Notes: generated by a model not told the origin, from the sequence alone. A DNA stretch of 64,000 bases from Io17-Chloro-G2 sp965226825 (GCA_965226825.1 CBDDED010000003.1:2914001-2978000), one strand, 5' to 3'. Numbered from the stretch's first letter, positions 7,418 through 16,462 are shown. A program made the numbers and translations.

Positions 7418-8353
7418 ATGAATTTTGGATTTTACTTGCCGACCAGCGGGCCTACTGCCCGGCCAGAGCCTTTGGCTGAGATGGCCAGGCAGGGGGACGC
7501 CTTGGGGTTTCATTCCATGGTTATTGCCGACCACATTGTGCTGCCCCAGCAGATAGAGTCCGCTTACCCTTATACCCTCGACGGGGTCTATCCCGGAGCT
7601 GCGGTGGGGGAATGCCTGGAGCAGTTGACGGTTTTGACCTTTCTGGCGGGAATAACCCGGCAAATCCGGCTGGTGCCCAGCGTGATGATCGTGCCGTACC
7701 GGAACCCGGTAGTTACCGCCAAGATGCTGGCAACGCTGGACGTTCTCTCCAACGGACGGGTGACGCTGGGCGTCGGCGTGGGTTGGATGGAGGAGGAGTT
7801 TCAGGCGCTGGCCGCTCCACCCTTCGCCGACCGGGGAGCGGTCACCAACGAGTACTTACAAATATTCAAGGAACTGTGGACCAGCGAGACGCCTTCGTTC
7901 GAAGGCAAATATTACAGTTTCTCTCCACTGGACTTCCTGCCCAAGCCGGTACAGAAGCCTCACATTCCAATCTGGGTCGGCGGCCAGAGCAGGCGCGCCT
8001 TACGGCGGGCGGCCACCCTGGGAAACGGCTGGCACCCGGTGGGAGCCATCCCATCGGCTCCACTGGAACCGGAAGACCTGGCGGGAGACGTGGCCCGGAT
8101 GCACCGTTACGCAGAGGAGGTCGGCCGTGACCCCGGGGAGCTAGAAGTGGCGATGAAGGCCCCGCTGTACGATCCCAGCGTTGTCACGGGCCGGCGACGT
8201 TTCTCCGGATCGCCCGATCAGCTGCTGCAGGACATCCAGACATATTCCGATATTGGGGTAACCCACACTATCTTCGACATTCGCAGCCGGGACCTGAACC
8301 AGACCACTGAGCGGATGGCATGGTTCGCGGAAGAGGTCATCGCCAAAGCCTGA
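7418..8353 (+). CDS. LLM class flavin/F420-dependent oxidoreductase (311 aa)
   Basis: Bacterial luciferase-like TIM-barrel monooxygenase or reductase. The start MNFGFYLPTSGP is the usual first strand. ADHIVLPQQ, LVPSVMIVPYRNPVVTAKMLATLDVLSNGRVTLGVGVGW and IPIWVGGQSRRALRRAA are conserved blocks of the F420-dependent LLM proteins. The frame extends upstream to 7340 without family similarity, so the ATG at 7418 is preferred. It heads a plus-strand cluster with a CMD protein and an alpha/beta hydrolase, suggesting breakdown of an organic compound; the substrate is unknown. Confidence 0.9.
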   Translation: MNFGFYLPTSGPTARPEPLAEMARQGDALGFHSMVIADHIVLPQQIESAYPYTLDGVYPGAAVGECLEQLTVLTFLAGITRQIRLVPSVMIVPYRNPVVTAKMLATLDVLSNGRVTLGVGVGWMEEEFQALAAPPFADRGAVTNEYLQIFKELWTSETPSFEGKYYSFSPLDFLPKPVQKPHIPIWVGGQSRRALRRAATLGNGWHPVGAIPSAPLEPEDLAGDVARMHRYAEEVGRDPGELEVAMKAPLYDPSVVTGRRRFSGSPDQLLQDIQTYSDIGVTHTIFDIRSRDLNQTTERMAWFAEEVIAKA

Positions 8354-8436
8354 AACTGTTCGAGTCGTAGCCCCGGCGCCATAGGCTCTAATGGCCTGCG
8401 ACCCCCATCCTCAACCATGCATCAGGAGCATCAGAT

Positions 8437-9237
8437 TTGGCTTCTCTGGACGAAAGGCTAGAAAGGGGCCGGGCCATGCGGGAATCCATGGCCGGCGGCG
8501 ACCCCACGCATTTCACTGTACCTGGGATCGACCAATTGGCGCCGGACCTGAAGCGGATCATCGATGAAGCGTTGTTCGGCTCGGTCTGGACCCGACCCGA
8601 CCTGGACACTAAAGACCGGGGTATCTGCACGTTATCGGCGCTGATGGCCTTGAGCCAACTGCTTCTGTTGAGACGTCACATCGAGCGCTGCCTCAACATT
8701 GGTCTGACGCCGGACCAGATTGTCGAGGTGTTCATCCAACTGACCTTCTACGTCGGCGTGCCGGCGGTGGAAGCCGCCATGCGCATCACCAAGGAAATCT
8801 TCGAGGAACGCGGCATTGATTTCAAGCCAACCGAAGCATACGACTCCAGTCTAACCGCCGAGGATCTATACCAGGCGGGTCTGGCCAGCCACCAGGACCA
8901 CATGGGAGACGTCACCGAGTACCAAACCGACGACCCGGATTCCCAGGAAATGCAGCTTGACCGCCTGATCAACGAGTACCATTGGGGCGCCATTTACACC
9001 CGCCCCAACCTGGACCCGAAAAGCCGCGCCATCTGCGCCCTGGCGGCCCTGACGGTTTTGGGAAGATACGACCGCCAGATCCGCCGCCGTATCGAAGGCG
9101 CCCTCCGGATTGGGATGACTCCCAGGGAGATCATGGAAGTGTTCATCCAGGTGATGTTGTACGGCGGGTATTTCAACACCCGGATTGCCATGCGGGTGGC
9201 CCGCTCGGTTTTCGTGGAGCAGGGGATACAAGTCTAA
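8437..9237 (+). CDS. Two-domain carboxymuconolactone decarboxylase family protein (266 aa)
   Basis: Two CMD repeats in one chain. The first contains CTLSALMALSQLLLLRRHIERCLNIGLTPDQIVEVFIQ (about residues 64-105), and the second repeats the pattern as CALAALTVLGRYDRQIRRRIEGALRIGMTPREIMEVFIQ (about 200-240). No redox CxxC of the AhpD type is present, so it belongs with the gamma-CMD lactone-type proteins. The start is a TTG at 8437 preceded by CAGGAG. The LLM oxidoreductase and alpha/beta hydrolase neighbours suggest ring-cleavage or lactone chemistry; this is inference. Confidence 0.85.
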   Translation: MASLDERLERGRAMRESMAGGDPTHFTVPGIDQLAPDLKRIIDEALFGSVWTRPDLDTKDRGICTLSALMALSQLLLLRRHIERCLNIGLTPDQIVEVFIQLTFYVGVPAVEAAMRITKEIFEERGIDFKPTEAYDSSLTAEDLYQAGLASHQDHMGDVTEYQTDDPDSQEMQLDRLINEYHWGAIYTRPNLDPKSRAICALAALTVLGRYDRQIRRRIEGALRIGMTPREIMEVFIQVMLYGGYFNTRIAMRVARSVFVEQGIQV

Positions 9238-9258
9238 CAGACGCCTGGGCGGGACAGA

Positions 9259-10077
9259 ATGAAAGTAAGGCTGGACGACGGCGCCGAACTCTTTTACCGG
9301 GTGGACGATTTCACCGAGCCCTGGGCCGACCGGGAGACGGTGGTGTTGCACCACGGCATGGCCAAGAACCATAAGCTTTGGTTCGCCTGGGTTCCCATAC
9401 TCGCCAGGCACTACCGCGTGGTGCGCTTCGACATGAGAGGCATGGGGCAATCGTCAACGCCCCAGCCCGGCTACCCCTGGTCGGTGGACAATTTTGCCGG
9501 GGACCTGCTGGAGTTCCTGGACAAGCTGGAACTGTCCAAAGTACACCTGATTGGCGAAACCGTCGGCGGCTCCATCGCCATGCGCTTCGCAACATTACAC
9601 CAAGAGCGGCTGCTTTCGCTAACCGCCTGCACCTCCCCCACCAGTTTCCTTGACCCGCATCACCAGGATAGCGCCGATCTGATCGACCGGGAGGGGGTTG
9701 CCAGCTGGGTGGAGAGCACCATCACCCGCAGACTGGACCCGGACCTGGTTCCTCCAGCCCATATCCGCTGGTATGCGGAGCAGATGTCGGAAACGCCGGC
9801 TCACGTCGTCAGCGGATTTCAGCGCAATGCCTCGGGGGACTTGCGGCCCCTGTTGCCCGGCGTTCAAACCCCCACATTGATACTCGCCGCCGCCAGCCTG
9901 CGGGAAGAGGTCCTGGGAGACTTTCGAGGAGCCGCCGACCTGTTTCCCAACGGGCGGCTGGTAGTCTTCCCCGGTGTATCCGGGTTCGTGCAGCACATAC
10001 TCCCCGTGCCCTGCGCCCGGGTATGGCTGGAATTTGCCCAGGGCCTGGGGCAATCTCCCCTACCTTCGGAAGGCTAG
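9259..10077 (+). CDS. Alpha/beta hydrolase fold protein with altered catalytic residues (272 aa)
   Basis: The fold is clear: the oxyanion region VVLHHGMAKN, FDMRGMGQSS, and the nucleophile elbow HLIGETVGG. In related 3-oxoadipate enol-lactonase-like enzymes the elbow is GxSxGG; here Thr101 replaces the Ser. The usual GxxD acid site reads AAASLREE, and the usual GxGH histidine site reads GVSGFVQH, so the standard Ser-Asp-His triad is not intact by inspection. It may use Thr, have another reaction, or be non-catalytic. It sits 21 bp after the CMD gene and 6 bp before the HPP gene, within one operon. Confidence 0.85.
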   Translation: MKVRLDDGAELFYRVDDFTEPWADRETVVLHHGMAKNHKLWFAWVPILARHYRVVRFDMRGMGQSSTPQPGYPWSVDNFAGDLLEFLDKLELSKVHLIGETVGGSIAMRFATLHQERLLSLTACTSPTSFLDPHHQDSADLIDREGVASWVESTITRRLDPDLVPPAHIRWYAEQMSETPAHVVSGFQRNASGDLRPLLPGVQTPTLILAAASLREEVLGDFRGAADLFPNGRLVVFPGVSGFVQHILPVPCARVWLEFAQGLGQSPLPSEG

Positions 10078-10083
10078 GGAGCA

Positions 10084-10653
10084 TTGTCCTTCAAGTTTGT
10101 TCGTTGGCCGTTCCCGGCGGGGCCTGCCAGACCGTATGGCCGCCCCCACCCCCACCTGCTAGATCCAGGCTTTGCCCGGAACCCGCGGCGTTACGTGGCA
10201 CAAGCCGCCGTAGCCGCGGTGGTCATGTTGGCGATTCTGGCTTTCACCGATTCCATCTCCGACGCCGCCCTGGCCGCCGGCTTTGGTTCCAGCGTGATCA
10301 TCGCATTCGTACATCCTTCCAGCCGGTACGTGTCGGTGCGTTCGATATGCGGCGGGCACCTGCTGGCCCTGGTCATCGGAACGGCCTGCTCCTTCCTGTT
10401 CTTTGTTTCCCCGGTAGCCGAACGCCTGACGGGGACTCCCCTGGCGCACGAGGCCGGTCTGGCAGCGTCGCTAGGCGTTTTGATATTGGCAATGGCCTTG
10501 ACCGACTCGGAACATCCTCCGGCGGCCGGCACCGTACTTGCCATGGCCACCCGGCCCTGGAACCCGCAGACCGTGCTGGTCATCATCGCGGCGGCAGCGA
10601 TCCTGGTCGGGTTCCGTCGCCTGATGGGACACCGACTCGATGACCTGATCTGA
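10084..10653 (+). CDS. HPP family integral membrane protein (189 aa)
   Basis: Four to five hydrophobic helices after residue 35. The family motif is visible as ALTDSEHPPAAGTVLAMATRP near residues 138-158, and the FGSSVIIAFVHPSSRYVSVRSICGGHLLALVIG segment matches the first conserved block. HPP proteins are poorly characterised membrane proteins, some linked to nitrite transport. The start is a TTG at 10084, 6 bp after the hydrolase stop, so translation is likely coupled. The N-terminal 30 residues are basic and proline-rich. Confidence 0.85.
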   Translation: MSFKFVRWPFPAGPARPYGRPHPHLLDPGFARNPRRYVAQAAVAAVVMLAILAFTDSISDAALAAGFGSSVIIAFVHPSSRYVSVRSICGGHLLALVIGTACSFLFFVSPVAERLTGTPLAHEAGLAASLGVLILAMALTDSEHPPAAGTVLAMATRPWNPQTVLVIIAAAAILVGFRRLMGHRLDDLI

Positions 10654-10893
10654 TCTGTCCAGCGCTCTGGCCGGCGATGCTCCGGCTCGGCCATTGACGG
10701 GCGCCGGCAGGTTTGACCCGAATTGAACAGTGAGCATACAATTTCCTCCCGCGTCCCTTCCGCGGCACCGGAAGCGCGACTCCCGGAAATTGTGGGCGGA
10801 AAACCTGCTTACGAAGCCAGCAGCTTCCGGCAAAAACGCCGGTGGCGGCGGGCACAACGGCCACCAAGGCCTGTCGGAAAGGATTTAGACAGC

Positions 10894-12306
10894 ATGGCAC
10901 AACCGGCGGCATCCATCAGCCGTACCCTGGGGCGGTACGTCCACGGATTGGACTACGATGCGCTCCCCCCGGCAGTCGTCGACAAAATCAAGGCCTCCCT
11001 GTTGCACGCCCTTGTCGTTGCCATCCTGGGTGAAAGGACCGCCCACGGCCAATCGGCCATTGCCCTGGTGAAAGCGGAAGAGGCCAAGCCCGGCGGGGCA
11101 ACCGTTCTCGTCGACGGCGCCAGGGCCACCCGGAGCGGGGCGGCATTCGCCAACAGCAAGCTGATGCATGCCACCAACCAATCGGACTCCTACCGCATGT
11201 TGATACACCCGGGCCCCTGCGTAATCCCTGCGGCATTAGCCGCGGCGGAGCTGAACGGGGCCACCGGGCAGGAGTTTTTGACCTCCTTGGCCGCGGGCTA
11301 TGAAGTGGAATCCCGGATTGCCGGTGACTTCATTCCATCAACCCAAGCCCGGGGATTCCGGCCGAGCGCCGTATACGGGACCCTGGGAGCGGCAGTGACC
11401 ACCGGGAAACTGCTTGGGCTCAGCGAGGACCAGTTGGTTACCGCGCTGGCCCTGGGTTGCACATTTACCGGCGGCACCACGGAGGGCCCCCGGTCCGGCG
11501 GCGGCGAAATAATGTTTCACGAGCCGAACGCTACACGGAACGGCATAATGGCGGCGTTGTTGGCCCGGGAAAACGTCAAGGGTTCCGAGATGTCCCTGGA
11601 AGGGGATGCGGGATTCTACAACGCATTCACCGGCAACAACGAGGGCCGTTTGTCCTACGCTTTCGTCGGACCCAACGAAACGTCGCTGGCCCAGGTAGCC
11701 GCCGACCTTGGCGATCGTTGGGAGTTGCTGCACCTCACGCCAAAGATGTACCCCACCGCCGGGTACAACTGCCCGGTCATCGACCTTATGACCCAGATCC
11801 GCTCCCGCCATGTCCTGCCCATCGCTGAAATCGAGAACATCATCATCGACATGAACTGGCTGGAGACCCTTTATCCGTCACCGGCCTTCCCGAACGAACA
11901 GCGCAGCCAACCGGGAGTGGGAAGCACCCATTACTACGCCGCCTATACCTGTGTTCATGGCAGTTTCCCCCCGCTGAGTCCCAGGATGGAGCCGGGCCAG
12001 GAAGCCGCAGGACGAGATCGTGCGGTCATGGACCTGCTGAAACGGGTGGAAGTGGTGGGGCACCGGGACCGTCCGGCTTTTGCCCCGCGGATCACCATAA
12101 ACATGATGGGCGGCACCATCTACCAGGGGGAGTACCAGGGCAACGAACTGGAATGGGACCTTGCCACCGAAATAGAGCGGATGCAGGCCTTATTCGAGGA
12201 AATACCGTGGCCCACGGACCGACTGCACGAAATTGTGTCCGCCGTATCGGGTTTGGAAGAGGCGTCGGACTTGAACCACTTGATCCAGCTTTGCGTGCGC
12301 CAGTAA
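10894..12306 (+). CDS. MmgE/PrpD family protein (470 aa)
   Basis: Relative of 2-methylcitrate dehydratase and cis-aconitate decarboxylase. Conserved features are AAFANSKLMHATNQSDSYR near residue 88, HPGPCVIPAALAAAE, and GFRPSAVYGTLGAAVTTGKLLGLSEDQLVTALALG. The frame is open from 10723, but the family N-terminus (SISRTLGRYVHGLDYDALPPAVVDKIK) begins just after the ATG at 10894, giving the usual 450-470 aa length. It probably dehydrates or isomerises a di- or tricarboxylate. The substrate is unknown; the enclosing cluster (LLM, CMD, HPP) suggests a catabolic role. Confidence 0.88.
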   Translation: MAQPAASISRTLGRYVHGLDYDALPPAVVDKIKASLLHALVVAILGERTAHGQSAIALVKAEEAKPGGATVLVDGARATRSGAAFANSKLMHATNQSDSYRMLIHPGPCVIPAALAAAELNGATGQEFLTSLAAGYEVESRIAGDFIPSTQARGFRPSAVYGTLGAAVTTGKLLGLSEDQLVTALALGCTFTGGTTEGPRSGGGEIMFHEPNATRNGIMAALLARENVKGSEMSLEGDAGFYNAFTGNNEGRLSYAFVGPNETSLAQVAADLGDRWELLHLTPKMYPTAGYNCPVIDLMTQIRSRHVLPIAEIENIIIDMNWLETLYPSPAFPNEQRSQPGVGSTHYYAAYTCVHGSFPPLSPRMEPGQEAAGRDRAVMDLLKRVEVVGHRDRPAFAPRITINMMGGTIYQGEYQGNELEWDLATEIERMQALFEEIPWPTDRLHEIVSAVSGLEEASDLNHLIQLCVRQ

Positions 12307-13298
12307 AAGTCTCCGGGCGTCCTGCCCTGGGTTTGCCTTCCCTCGGCCTCTTGTTAGCCACCCTTTTGCTAGCAGCCGTCCTTCTGTTCGCGGGGGCAGC
12401 CTGCAGTTCAACCGGAGGGACAAGCAGTGGGGGCGGCGCTGACGACGGGGCGGGCCAAACGCCGCAATTCGGCGGTCCCGACGTAAGCGCGGTCATCGTA
12501 ACCACCGACCATGCTATTGGCCTAAACCGGTTAGTATTCGGCCTGGTGGACCGGGACGGGATGCCGGTACGAGCCGATGAGGCCAAGGTCCAGGGACTGT
12601 ATCTTCCACCGGGCCAAGAATCTGATCAGGCCGGCCAACCGGTGTCAGAGGTACGAGCCGAGGCAGTCGCCAAATTTGTGCGTTGGCCGGTGGGACAGCA
12701 AGGTGTTTTCGTCACCAAGATTGACCTGGACCGGACCGGGTTCTGGCTGCTGAAGGCGGAAGCGACCACCCCCGAGGGCCGGGCCGTCACCGCTCAGGCC
12801 GCGTTCCAAGTGAAGGCCGAGTCGGACACGCCCGCAATTGGGCAAACGGCCCCAGGCAGCGTCACCCCAACGGTTGACGACGTTGGCGGCGTGGACCAGT
12901 TGAATCAGATTACCAGCGCCAACCCGCCGGACCCTGACCTGTACCGCATGTCCGTCCGTTCGGCGTTGGAGTTGGGCCAACCGTTGGTGGTGGTTTTTTC
13001 CACTCCCGCTTTCTGTGTCACTGCCACCTGCGGCCCCCAGGTGGAGGTGATCTCCGGCCTGCGGGACACGTACCAGGGTCGAGCCAACTTCATCCACGTA
13101 GAAGTGTTCCAGGACCCCCACCTGATCCAGGGGCGCCCGTCCGGCGGCGTTGTGCCGGCGGTCGAAGAATGGAACCTGCCCTCCGAGCCGTGGACGTTCG
13201 TAGTTGACGGCGGAGGGCGAGTCAGGGCCAAGTTTGAGCAATTTGCCGCGGCCGAAGAGATCAAAGCGGCTTTGGAAGAAGCGCTGGCGGCCGGCTAA
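12291..13298 (+). CDS. Lipoprotein with C-terminal thioredoxin-like domain (335 aa)
   Basis: A TTG start at 12291 gives a basic n-region (MRAPVKVSGR), a hydrophobic core (LGLLLATLLLAAVLLFAG) and a Cys in GAACSS, fitting a lipoprotein signal; a TTG at 12333 is the alternative. The middle (about 60-200) looks like an Ig-like or beta-sandwich region (SAVIVTTDHAIGLNRLVFGLVDRDG). The C-terminal 120 residues have a thioredoxin-like pattern, LVVVFSTPAFCVTATCGPQVE, with two Cys five apart rather than CxxC. It probably acts outside the membrane in redox or metal handling. It overlaps the PrpD gene by 16 bp. Confidence 0.75.
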   Translation: MRAPVKVSGRPALGLPSLGLLLATLLLAAVLLFAGAACSSTGGTSSGGGADDGAGQTPQFGGPDVSAVIVTTDHAIGLNRLVFGLVDRDGMPVRADEAKVQGLYLPPGQESDQAGQPVSEVRAEAVAKFVRWPVGQQGVFVTKIDLDRTGFWLLKAEATTPEGRAVTAQAAFQVKAESDTPAIGQTAPGSVTPTVDDVGGVDQLNQITSANPPDPDLYRMSVRSALELGQPLVVVFSTPAFCVTATCGPQVEVISGLRDTYQGRANFIHVEVFQDPHLIQGRPSGGVVPAVEEWNLPSEPWTFVVDGGGRVRAKFEQFAAAEEIKAALEEALAAG

Positions 13299-13702
13299 TC
13301 CCTGGCGTCGGCAAACCTCACCGCCACCAACCGGCTGTCCTCCGGGCCGGACTCTTCCCGGAAGTAAACCACCACCCGGTCTCCGAAGAGTTGGTGCTCC
13401 CGAAGGTGCCCCGGAGTGAACCCGGCGTATCCCCGCGTCGTGAAGGTCCACACGCGGCCGTCGGCGTCCCTGACTCCCAGGGTCTCGACCTCGTCAATGT
13501 TCCGGGCCACCACTTCCACCACCACCCCCTGCACCTGCTTCAGTTCGCCGCGGTCAGGCGAGCCGGAGCCGCCGCCGCAACCCCAGGCAAGGGCCAACAC
13601 CAACACGGCGGCCGCGCCGAAGAACAACCCGTACCCTGAAGCGGATGGTCGCAAAGGCGGGCCCAAAAGTTTTCGAGTTTCCGGGGAGACGGCAACCGTC
13701 AA
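13295..13702 (-). CDS. Small lipoprotein, unknown function (135 aa)
   Basis: One N-terminal hydrophobic segment (YGLFFGAAAVLVLALAWGC) ends in a Cys, consistent with a lipoprotein. It is followed by a beta-rich domain of about 85 residues (VQGVVVEVVARNIDEVETLGVRDADGRVWTFTTRGYAGF...DRVVVYFRE) that resembles an OB-like fold. The TTG start at 13702 overlaps the stop codon of the ABC permease (TTGA), so translation is likely coupled to it. The function is unknown. It converges with the thioredoxin-like gene and overlaps it by 4 bp. Confidence 0.7.
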   Translation of the reverse strand: MTVAVSPETRKLLGPPLRPSASGYGLFFGAAAVLVLALAWGCGGGSGSPDRGELKQVQGVVVEVVARNIDEVETLGVRDADGRVWTFTTRGYAGFTPGHLREHQLFGDRVVVYFREESGPEDSRLVAVRFADARD

Positions 13703-14859
13703 TTGAAGCGGAACACCTTGGTGGCCACCGCCCCGGTGGCCAAAACCCAGCCTCCGAGAATAGCCAGCTGGGGCCAGGTATTCCAAAGAGGCTCACCGGC
13801 ATTGGCGACATCCCGCAGAGCTACCAGCATGGGAGTCAGGGGCAATGCCTCAGCAACGTAGGGCAAAACCCAGGGCAAAGCTGCGGTTGGGAAAAATGTG
13901 CCGGCGAAAAACATCATCGGCAGGGCAATGGCATTACCCATTCCTGATGCCGCCGCCGGGTTGTTGGTCCAGCCGGAAACGATGAACCCGATATTCAAAA
14001 ACACCAGGCTCCCCAGGACAACTATGATCAGAATCCAAGCGAGGTTGCCATGAATCTTGGCCCCGAAGACCAGCACACCCACCGAGATGATTATCGCCGC
14101 CTGCACCAGGGCGACCATCAAATGCGCTCCCACTTCGCCGACGAAGTACTTCCAAATTGGCAGGGGCGTTACCAGGAGACGCTTCAGGATTGACAGGTTT
14201 CGGTAGTTGCTGATCCGCACGGAAATGGAAATTATCGCGTTGGTCATGATGCCCATCGCAACCAGTCCCATCAGAACCTGGTCGAAATACGAGACCTGGC
14301 TTACCTCCACGGCCTCGGATTGGAGCAGGGCGTCACCCGGACTGGCCGATGCCTCGGAATCTATTGCCTGGGAATCCATCGCGCTGGAACCGGCCTGCAC
14401 ACCGGACCCGGCCTGGGCCAGTATGTCGCGCACGGCGCCAATAACCAATTGGTTGCGTCCCCGATCTCCCGAAGCGTAGACCAGGGTGGCCGGCGTTCTT
14501 GTCAATTGCCCGCCGTCTGAATTTCCACCGTCTGCGGGGCTGGGGTCCGGCGGCAGGATCAACAGGTAGTCCAGGTCTCCCTCCTCGACCTCGAGCCGTC
14601 CTTTGGCTACATTGGACTGGAACGCCGGCCCGACTTCTTCCCGTACATCCAAAGCATAGATGGCCGCCAATCCGCCGATGACCTGACTCACAACCGGGGA
14701 ATCTGCTTCAGCCACTATCGCCACACGGCTAGATCCCAAGCTGTCGAAGTCAAACAGGCCAAAAACGACCACGAAAATCAAAGGGAAAAAGAGCGCCCAG
14801 AAGGTGGCCTGCCTGTTTCGGGCCATCATTTTAAGGTTGGCCCAGAAGAGGGCGATCAA
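13699..14859 (-). CDS. ABC-2 type transporter permease (386 aa)
   Basis: Integral membrane subunit of an ABC exporter. A first membrane helix (ATFWALFFPLIFVVVFGLFDF) is followed by a large external loop of about 190 residues, and then five hydrophobic helices in the C-terminal half (for example AIIISVGVLVFGAKIHGNLAWILIIVVLGSLVFLNIGFIVSG). This is the DrrB/NatB-like ABC-2 layout. It overlaps the ATPase gene by 4 bp (ATGA), so the two form one transporter. The substrate, perhaps a drug, lipid or sodium, cannot be told. Confidence 0.9.
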   Translation of the reverse strand: MIALFWANLKMMARNRQATFWALFFPLIFVVVFGLFDFDSLGSSRVAIVAEADSPVVSQVIGGLAAIYALDVREEVGPAFQSNVAKGRLEVEEGDLDYLLILPPDPSPADGGNSDGGQLTRTPATLVYASGDRGRNQLVIGAVRDILAQAGSGVQAGSSAMDSQAIDSEASASPGDALLQSEAVEVSQVSYFDQVLMGLVAMGIMTNAIISISVRISNYRNLSILKRLLVTPLPIWKYFVGEVGAHLMVALVQAAIIISVGVLVFGAKIHGNLAWILIIVVLGSLVFLNIGFIVSGWTNNPAAASGMGNAIALPMMFFAGTFFPTAALPWVLPYVAEALPLTPMLVALRDVANAGEPLWNTWPQLAILGGWVLATGAVATKVFRFN

Positions 14860-15797
14860 TTTCCCTCCCGGAGTTCATTGCCGGTCAGCGTGAGGAAAAC
14901 GTCCTCCAACGTCACCGGAGTAATGTCCAGGTGTTCCAGCGCCGACCCGGTCTGCTCCAATTGTTCCAACACGCCCGCCAGCATTGTTGAGGTGTTCTCC
15001 AACCGGAACAGGTAGGTGGTCCCGTTCAGAGAATCGGTATGGGCTTCGGCTAATTTCACGTTTCCATTGAACGCCGCCGCCTGCTCCGCGCTGAGCGGCC
15101 GGCTCAACACGACCTTGACGTTGTAGCCCACGTCCAGGCGTCCGACGAGGTTGGCCGGGGTATCCACGGCTACCAAGCGGCCCTGGTCCATGATGGCCAG
15201 ACGCTGGCAAAGGGTCTGGGCCTCCTCCATGTAATGGGTGGTCAGGACAATGGTGATATTCTGTTCGTGAATCTGCCGAATGAGGCTCCACAGGCTGCGG
15301 CGGGCTTGCGGGTCCAGCCCGGTGGTCGGTTCATCAAGAATCACCAGGTCCGGCTGGTTGACCAGGCTGGCCGCAACGGTAAACCGCTGCTTCTGCCCGC
15401 CGGAAAGCTGTCTCAAGCGCATCCCCGCTTGATCGACCAGGTCCACCTGCCGCAGAAGGTCTTTTGCCGGGGTGGCCCTGGGGTAAAACGTGCCAAGCAA
15501 TCCGAGGATTTCGCGCAAAGAAAGGTAGTCGAAGTAGGCTGCCGACTGAAGTTGGACGCCGATTCTGGATTTGACCTGCTTGGCGTTATGGGCCAAGTCC
15601 ATTCCCAGGACGGTGGCCGAGCCGGCGGTGGGTTTCAGCAGACCTTCAATGATTTCCAGGGTGGTCGTCTTGCCGGCGCCGTTGGGGCCGAGGATGCCGA
15701 AAATCTCGCCCTGCTTAACGTCAAAAGAGATGTCGTCGACAGCGTTGACCGAACCGTAGCGCTTGACTAGATTTTCGACTTGAACTGCGTATTCCAT
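14856..15797 (-). CDS. ABC transporter ATP-binding protein (313 aa)
   Basis: ATPase subunit of the ABC-2 exporter. Walker A is GPNGAGKTT at about 37-45, the signature LSGGQKQR at 131-138, Walker B ILDEPTTGLD at 153-162, and the H-loop LTTHYMEEAQ. The C-terminal 80 residues are the DrrA-like extension. It is the first gene of the minus-strand operon that continues with the permease and a small lipoprotein. Confidence 0.95.
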   Translation of the reverse strand: MEYAVQVENLVKRYGSVNAVDDISFDVKQGEIFGILGPNGAGKTTTLEIIEGLLKPTAGSATVLGMDLAHNAKQVKSRIGVQLQSAAYFDYLSLREILGLLGTFYPRATPAKDLLRQVDLVDQAGMRLRQLSGGQKQRFTVAASLVNQPDLVILDEPTTGLDPQARRSLWSLIRQIHEQNITIVLTTHYMEEAQTLCQRLAIMDQGRLVAVDTPANLVGRLDVGYNVKVVLSRPLSAEQAAAFNGNVKLAEAHTDSLNGTTYLFRLENTSTMLAGVLEQLEQTGSALEHLDITPVTLEDVFLTLTGNELREGN

Positions 15798-15949
15798 GGA
15801 CGGGGATATATATTACCACGGGCCAGGTAGAAATTCCCCCGGTGCGCTCCGTTGTGTCATGCAGGGCCAAAGCCGCCAATCGGATTTGCACCCAATGGCC
15901 GCTCTGAATCAAAAGTGACGGGGCGGCGGCTAGTTGCATGAATGAGTAA

Positions 15950-15972
15950 GGGCCGGGAGGCTATCCCGGCCC
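15950..15972 (-). terminator. Strong hairpin, terminator-like, after hicBA
   Basis: A perfect 9-bp stem, GGGCCGGGA with TCCCGGCCC, and a 5-base loop, 24 bases after the hicA stop codon. The U-tract is poor on both strands, so it may be a weak or Rho-assisted terminator. Confidence 0.5.
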
Positions 15973-15995
15973 TAGGGTTCTTGCGAATCCCCTTT

Positions 15996-16205
15996 TTAAG
16001 CTTTGTCGAAGTCTTTCTTGTCTATTCCGAGGTCGCGCCTGATCACGCTGATTGTTCCTTCTGCCAAATCTTTGCTGCCGTGATCTGGCACAGTGGTTCG
16101 CTTACCGTTGATTCGACTGCGCCAAACTTGGTGCGATCCTTTAGCCTGTCTATCAAAGGCACAACCGCAATTCACGAGCTTCCGCGTGACGTCAGCATAT
16201 TTCAT
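15996..16205 (-). CDS. hicA: HicA family mRNA interferase toxin (69 aa)
   Basis: Small double-stranded-RNA-binding-fold toxin that cuts mRNA when free of HicB. The family pattern is visible as VTRKLVNCGCAFDRQAKGSHQVWRS with the catalytic His in GSHQVW, followed by TTVPDHGSKDLAEGTISVIRRDLGI. The length is typical. It is the second gene of the pair and overlaps hicB by 4 bp (ATGA), so it depends on hicB translation. Confidence 0.92.
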   Translation of the reverse strand: MKYADVTRKLVNCGCAFDRQAKGSHQVWRSRINGKRTTVPDHGSKDLAEGTISVIRRDLGIDKKDFDKA

Positions 16206-16462
16206 GCAAAGACGAGGATGCTTTCCTCGTCCGATTTCGAACTCATCACGTCGGCCGGGAGTTCGTCTCCGTGTGTGTTATAGGAGGCTATGAACTCTTC
16301 CGCTACGCTTTGCAAGATTTCGATGGTTTCTTGCTCGGTATTTCCCCACGCACGACAACCTGGAAGAACGGGAATATCGGCCATGAACATCCCGCCAGTA
16401 TCTTCTGATGGAAGATGCAGGACATATTTCAATTGATAGTGAGTCATGTTGAGCATCTCCAC
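16202..16462 (-). CDS. hicB: HicB-like antitoxin (86 aa)
   Basis: Partner of HicA. It shows the partly degraded RNase H-like fold of HicB: YVLHLPSEDTGGMFMADIPVLPGCRAWGNTEQETIEILQSVAEEFI. No ribbon-helix-helix or HTH domain follows, so this short form probably neutralises HicA without a strong DNA-binding role of its own. The gene precedes hicA, the reverse of the more common order. An in-frame ATG six codons later (MTHYQ) is the alternative start. Confidence 0.88.
   Translation of the reverse strand: MEMLNMTHYQLKYVLHLPSEDTGGMFMADIPVLPGCRAWGNTEQETIEILQSVAEEFIASYNTHGDELPADVMSSKSDEESILVFA

Noticed and set aside
12153..12290. N-terminal extension of the thioredoxin-like lipoprotein
   Set aside because: It overlaps the PrpD gene in another frame and would bury the signal peptide.
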